Below, in pieces: positions 5,451 through 6,817 of a stretch of 6,817 bases of DNA. The first letter of the stretch is position 1. Each line of letters starts with the position of its first letter. This DNA is from Pseudomonadota bacterium. Its GTDB lineage: Bacteria > Pseudomonadota > Alphaproteobacteria > Rhizobiales > Devosiaceae. The notes beneath the pieces are model-generated. The model did not search any database and was not told the origin of the DNA. It saw only the letters and a list, made by a program, of their open reading frames with translations. The DNA is taken from positions 1 through 6,817 of the forward strand of contig JAEYXQ010000029.1 in NCBI GenBank assembly GCA_023431205.1, in the 5' to 3' direction. Position numbers and translations under genes: made by a program.

Positions 5451-5608
5451 CACAACACCAGCAGCACGATCACCACGCCTGTAACCAGCAACAGCATCAG
5501 CCCGCCCAGGCCATTGGCCAGTTGCTGGGTCCAGTTCGGCCGTTGCTCGTCCGTCGCGACGATGTCGCGGAGCCGCCGCGGATCGTCTTCGATGCCCGGA
5601 TGCGCCAT
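5438..5608 (-). CDS. 56-residue small protein with C-terminal membrane helix, hypothetical
   Basis: The start ATG 5608 is fixed by a near-perfect Shine-Dalgarno site (AGGAGG, 5 nt before the ATG); longer in-frame versions would place this site inside the coding region. The soluble part (1-32) is MAHPGIEDDPRRLRDIVATD followed by EQRPNWTQQLAN. Residues 33-52 (GLGGLMLLLVTGVVIVLLVL) form a clear single membrane helix, and the protein ends WRSP. The layout suggests an inner membrane protein with a cytoplasmic N-terminus. I recognise no family. It is convergent with uxaC and only 13 nt separate the two stop codons, within one shared hairpin. A weaker EcfG-like promoter (GGACC-N17-GGTT) is found upstream. 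Confidence 0.75.
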   Translation of the reverse strand: MAHPGIEDDPRRLRDIVATDEQRPNWTQQLANGLGGLMLLLVTGVVIVLLVLWRSP

Positions 5609-5652
5609 CTCGACCTCCTCTTCGTTCCTGCGCCGGAGGAGTGTGCGCCCTG

Positions 5653-5678
5653 AACCGGTAAACAACCGCTGCCGGTCC
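5653..5678 (-). promoter_or_regulatory. weak EcfG-like promoter candidate of the 56-residue gene
   Basis: On the - strand GGACC (5678-5674) is followed by 17 nt and GGTT (5656-5653). Both boxes deviate from GGAAC/CGTT at one base, so this is the weakest of the four candidates. The distance to the gene (about 45 nt from the -10 to ATG 5608) is suitable, and the -10 box is the same GGTT seen before two other short genes here. Confidence 0.3.
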
Positions 5679-5817
5679 AGCAGGAACGCCGGACAGGGTT
5701 TCCGCCCTGCCAAGCGTCAACCTTACTGAAGCGCAAACGCCGCAATTCCATCACCTTCGACGGTCAACAGGCGACATGCCGTCGCAACATCCGCCCGCTT
5801 CTGCTCTAATGCCGGCC

Positions 5818-6666
5818 ATGAATCAGTCGCCTGTCGAGACGGCGCTCAGCCGCGCCATGATCCGCTGGTCGCTCACCAAGTCCACGCCGGTGGCAGAGAC
5901 GGCGCGCAGCTGGATATTCCGCGTCGAGCAGAATGGCCGCAACTTCGCAGCGCTCAAGATCCTCAAGCCGGCCGTGTCGGAAGAGGAGGGCAGGGGCGCC
6001 CGGCTGCTGCAATGGTATGGCGGCGACGGCGCAGCCACCGTGTTCGACATCCACGGCGACACCATCTTCATGGAGTGGATCGACGGCAAGACCCTCGGCG
6101 ACGCTGCCCGCGGCGGCCACGATGAGGAGGCGACCATCGCCATGGCCACGGTGGTCAGCAACCTGCACCGTCCTCGCCCCGATGCCCCGGAAGGCCTGCA
6201 GCCGCTGCGCGAGCGCTTCCAGACCCTGTTCGATACCGATGTCCGAGCGTGGCCCCACACCGCCCGCGACCTCTATGCCCGCGCCAGCGGCATTGCCCTC
6301 AAGCTCTTCGACAAGCCGGCCGCGCAGGTGCCGCTGCATGGTGACCTCCACCACGACAACATCCTGTCCTCCGACCGGGGCTGGCTCGCCATTGACCCCA
6401 AGGGGCTGATCGGCGATCCCGCCTACGAGGTGGCCAACGCCTTCCGCAATCCCCATGGGGCCGCCAACCTCGCCGCCGATCCGCGCCGCATCGCGCAGAT
6501 GGCCGACACTTTTGCCGCGCGGCTCGGCCTCAACCGCAAGCGTATTCTCGGCTATGCAGCCGCCCAGTCCGGGCTCAGCGTCTGCTGGGATCTGGCTGCG
6601 GGCAACCCCATCACCACCGACCTCGCCGTCCTGCCGCCGCTGCTGGCGGCCTATGATCGAGCCTGA
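5818..6666 (+). CDS. StrB/APH(6)-type aminoglycoside or hydroxyurea phosphotransferase family kinase
   Basis: This cytoplasmic small-molecule kinase (282 residues with the chosen start) belongs to the streptomycin 6-phosphotransferase group (APH_6_hur), whose members transfer the ATP phosphate to streptomycin or hydroxyurea. Visible features: ATP-binding lysine in AALKIL (Lys47), the hinge-like FMEWIDGKTL (84-93), the catalytic HGDLHHDN (174-181, Asp176), the metal-binding IDPKGLIGDP (192-201, Asp193), and ADPRRIAQMAD (220-230), which closely resembles the corresponding part of StrB. StrB has 278 residues, so the length fits. In-frame ATGs at 5776 and 5809 are alternatives; none has a strong ribosome binding site, and the extra residues look unlike coding sequence. 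The codon use and GC match neighbouring genes, with no transposon nearby, so this is an ordinary chromosomal family member. The natural substrate cannot be told from sequence; actual resistance is unproven. Confidence 0.88.
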   Translation: MNQSPVETALSRAMIRWSLTKSTPVAETARSWIFRVEQNGRNFAALKILKPAVSEEEGRGARLLQWYGGDGAATVFDIHGDTIFMEWIDGKTLGDAARGGHDEEATIAMATVVSNLHRPRPDAPEGLQPLRERFQTLFDTDVRAWPHTARDLYARASGIALKLFDKPAAQVPLHGDLHHDNILSSDRGWLAIDPKGLIGDPAYEVANAFRNPHGAANLAADPRRIAQMADTFAARLGLNRKRILGYAAAQSGLSVCWDLAAGNPITTDLAVLPPLLAAYDRA

Positions 6667-6678
6667 TCCGGAGCCTCG

Positions 6679-6817
6679 ATGTCCGTCCTCAAGCGACGCC
6701 ATTTCCTCGTCCTCGGCGCCGCGGCAACACTTGCCGCCTGCTCCACCACCAAGGTGCCGGTGCTGCCCAAGCCGGCGCAGACCCCGGAGAACCTCACCGA
6801 CGAGGAGATCCTGTCTG
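6679..6817 (+). CDS. lipoprotein, N-terminal part only (runs off the window)
   Basis: ATG 6679 follows the kinase stop by 12 nt and has GGAG 7 nt upstream, so it is likely cotranscribed with the kinase gene. Forty-six codons are visible. The N-terminus is a lipoprotein signal: a basic start (KRRHF, 5-9), a hydrophobic core (LVLGAAATLAA), and the lipobox LAAC with the lipidated Cys21, followed by STTKVPVLPKP. The RRHFL sequence also resembles a twin-arginine signal, so Tat export is possible. The mature start is Pro-rich and then acidic (ENLTDEEILS). Too little is present to name the family. Confidence 0.8.
   Translation, partial: MSVLKRRHFLVLGAAATLAACSTTKVPVLPKPAQTPENLTDEEILS

Noticed and set aside
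5683..5687. GGAAC on the + strand upstream of the kinase gene as an EcfG -35
   Set aside because: The bases 16-17 nt downstream do not match the -10 element.
5806..6702. 298-codon open frame on the - strand opposite the kinase gene
   Set aside because: It is an antisense shadow; the kinase motifs on the + strand are unambiguous.

Overview
The window looks like chromosomal DNA from a GC-rich alphaproteobacterium. I lean towards Hyphomicrobiales, possibly a Devosia-like genus, but the sequence does not fix the genus. Reasons: high third-position GC in every recognised gene, several genes with strong Shine-Dalgarno sites, and -35/-10 pairs of the GGAAC-N16/17-CGTT type. These pairs mark EcfG, the sigma factor of the alphaproteobacterial general stress response.

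Layout from left to right. A complete tRNA-Phe(GAA) on the + strand ends with an encoded CCA (52-127). A 49-residue one-helix membrane protein follows on the - strand (162-311), with its own EcfG-like promoter. Next is treY, maltooligosyltrehalose synthase, on the - strand (435-2858). A consensus-perfect EcfG promoter sits about 110 bp upstream of treY, and its leader contains a strong GC hairpin. Upstream of treY, also on the - strand, are three short genes: a 51-residue Gly/Asp/Lys-rich, disordered, hydrophilin-like protein with an EcfG-like promoter (3023-3178), a 57-residue unknown (3338-3511), and a 54-residue protein with a C-terminal membrane helix (3638-3802). A T-tailed terminator and a G-quadruplex-type motif lie between the 51- and 57-residue genes. 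Then comes uxaC, glucuronate isomerase, on the + strand (4009-5424). It is convergent with a 56-residue tail-anchored-type small protein (5438-5608, -); a perfect hairpin joins their ends. The window closes with a StrB-type aminoglycoside 6-phosphotransferase family kinase (5818-6666, +) and, 12 nt later, the start of a lipoprotein gene that runs off the edge.

How it fits together (inference): the - strand genes form a stress locus. TreY makes the trehalose precursor, the 51-residue protein has the composition of a desiccation/osmotic-protection hydrophilin, and at least two small membrane proteins may respond to the same sigma factor. TreZ, the usual partner of TreY, is not in the window. 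The uxaC gene (hexuronate catabolism) and the kinase-lipoprotein pair look functionally unrelated to this set. Five genes of 49-57 codons, all on the - strand, would be missed by a 60-codon ORF cutoff.

Stretches without a gene: 312-434 holds a promoter and three phased repeats; 2859-3022 holds the treY promoter and leader hairpin; 3179-3337 holds a promoter, a terminator and G-tracts; 3512-3637 shows nothing clear; 3803-4008 holds a palindrome and an AT-rich patch before uxaC; 5609-5817 holds one weak promoter candidate.
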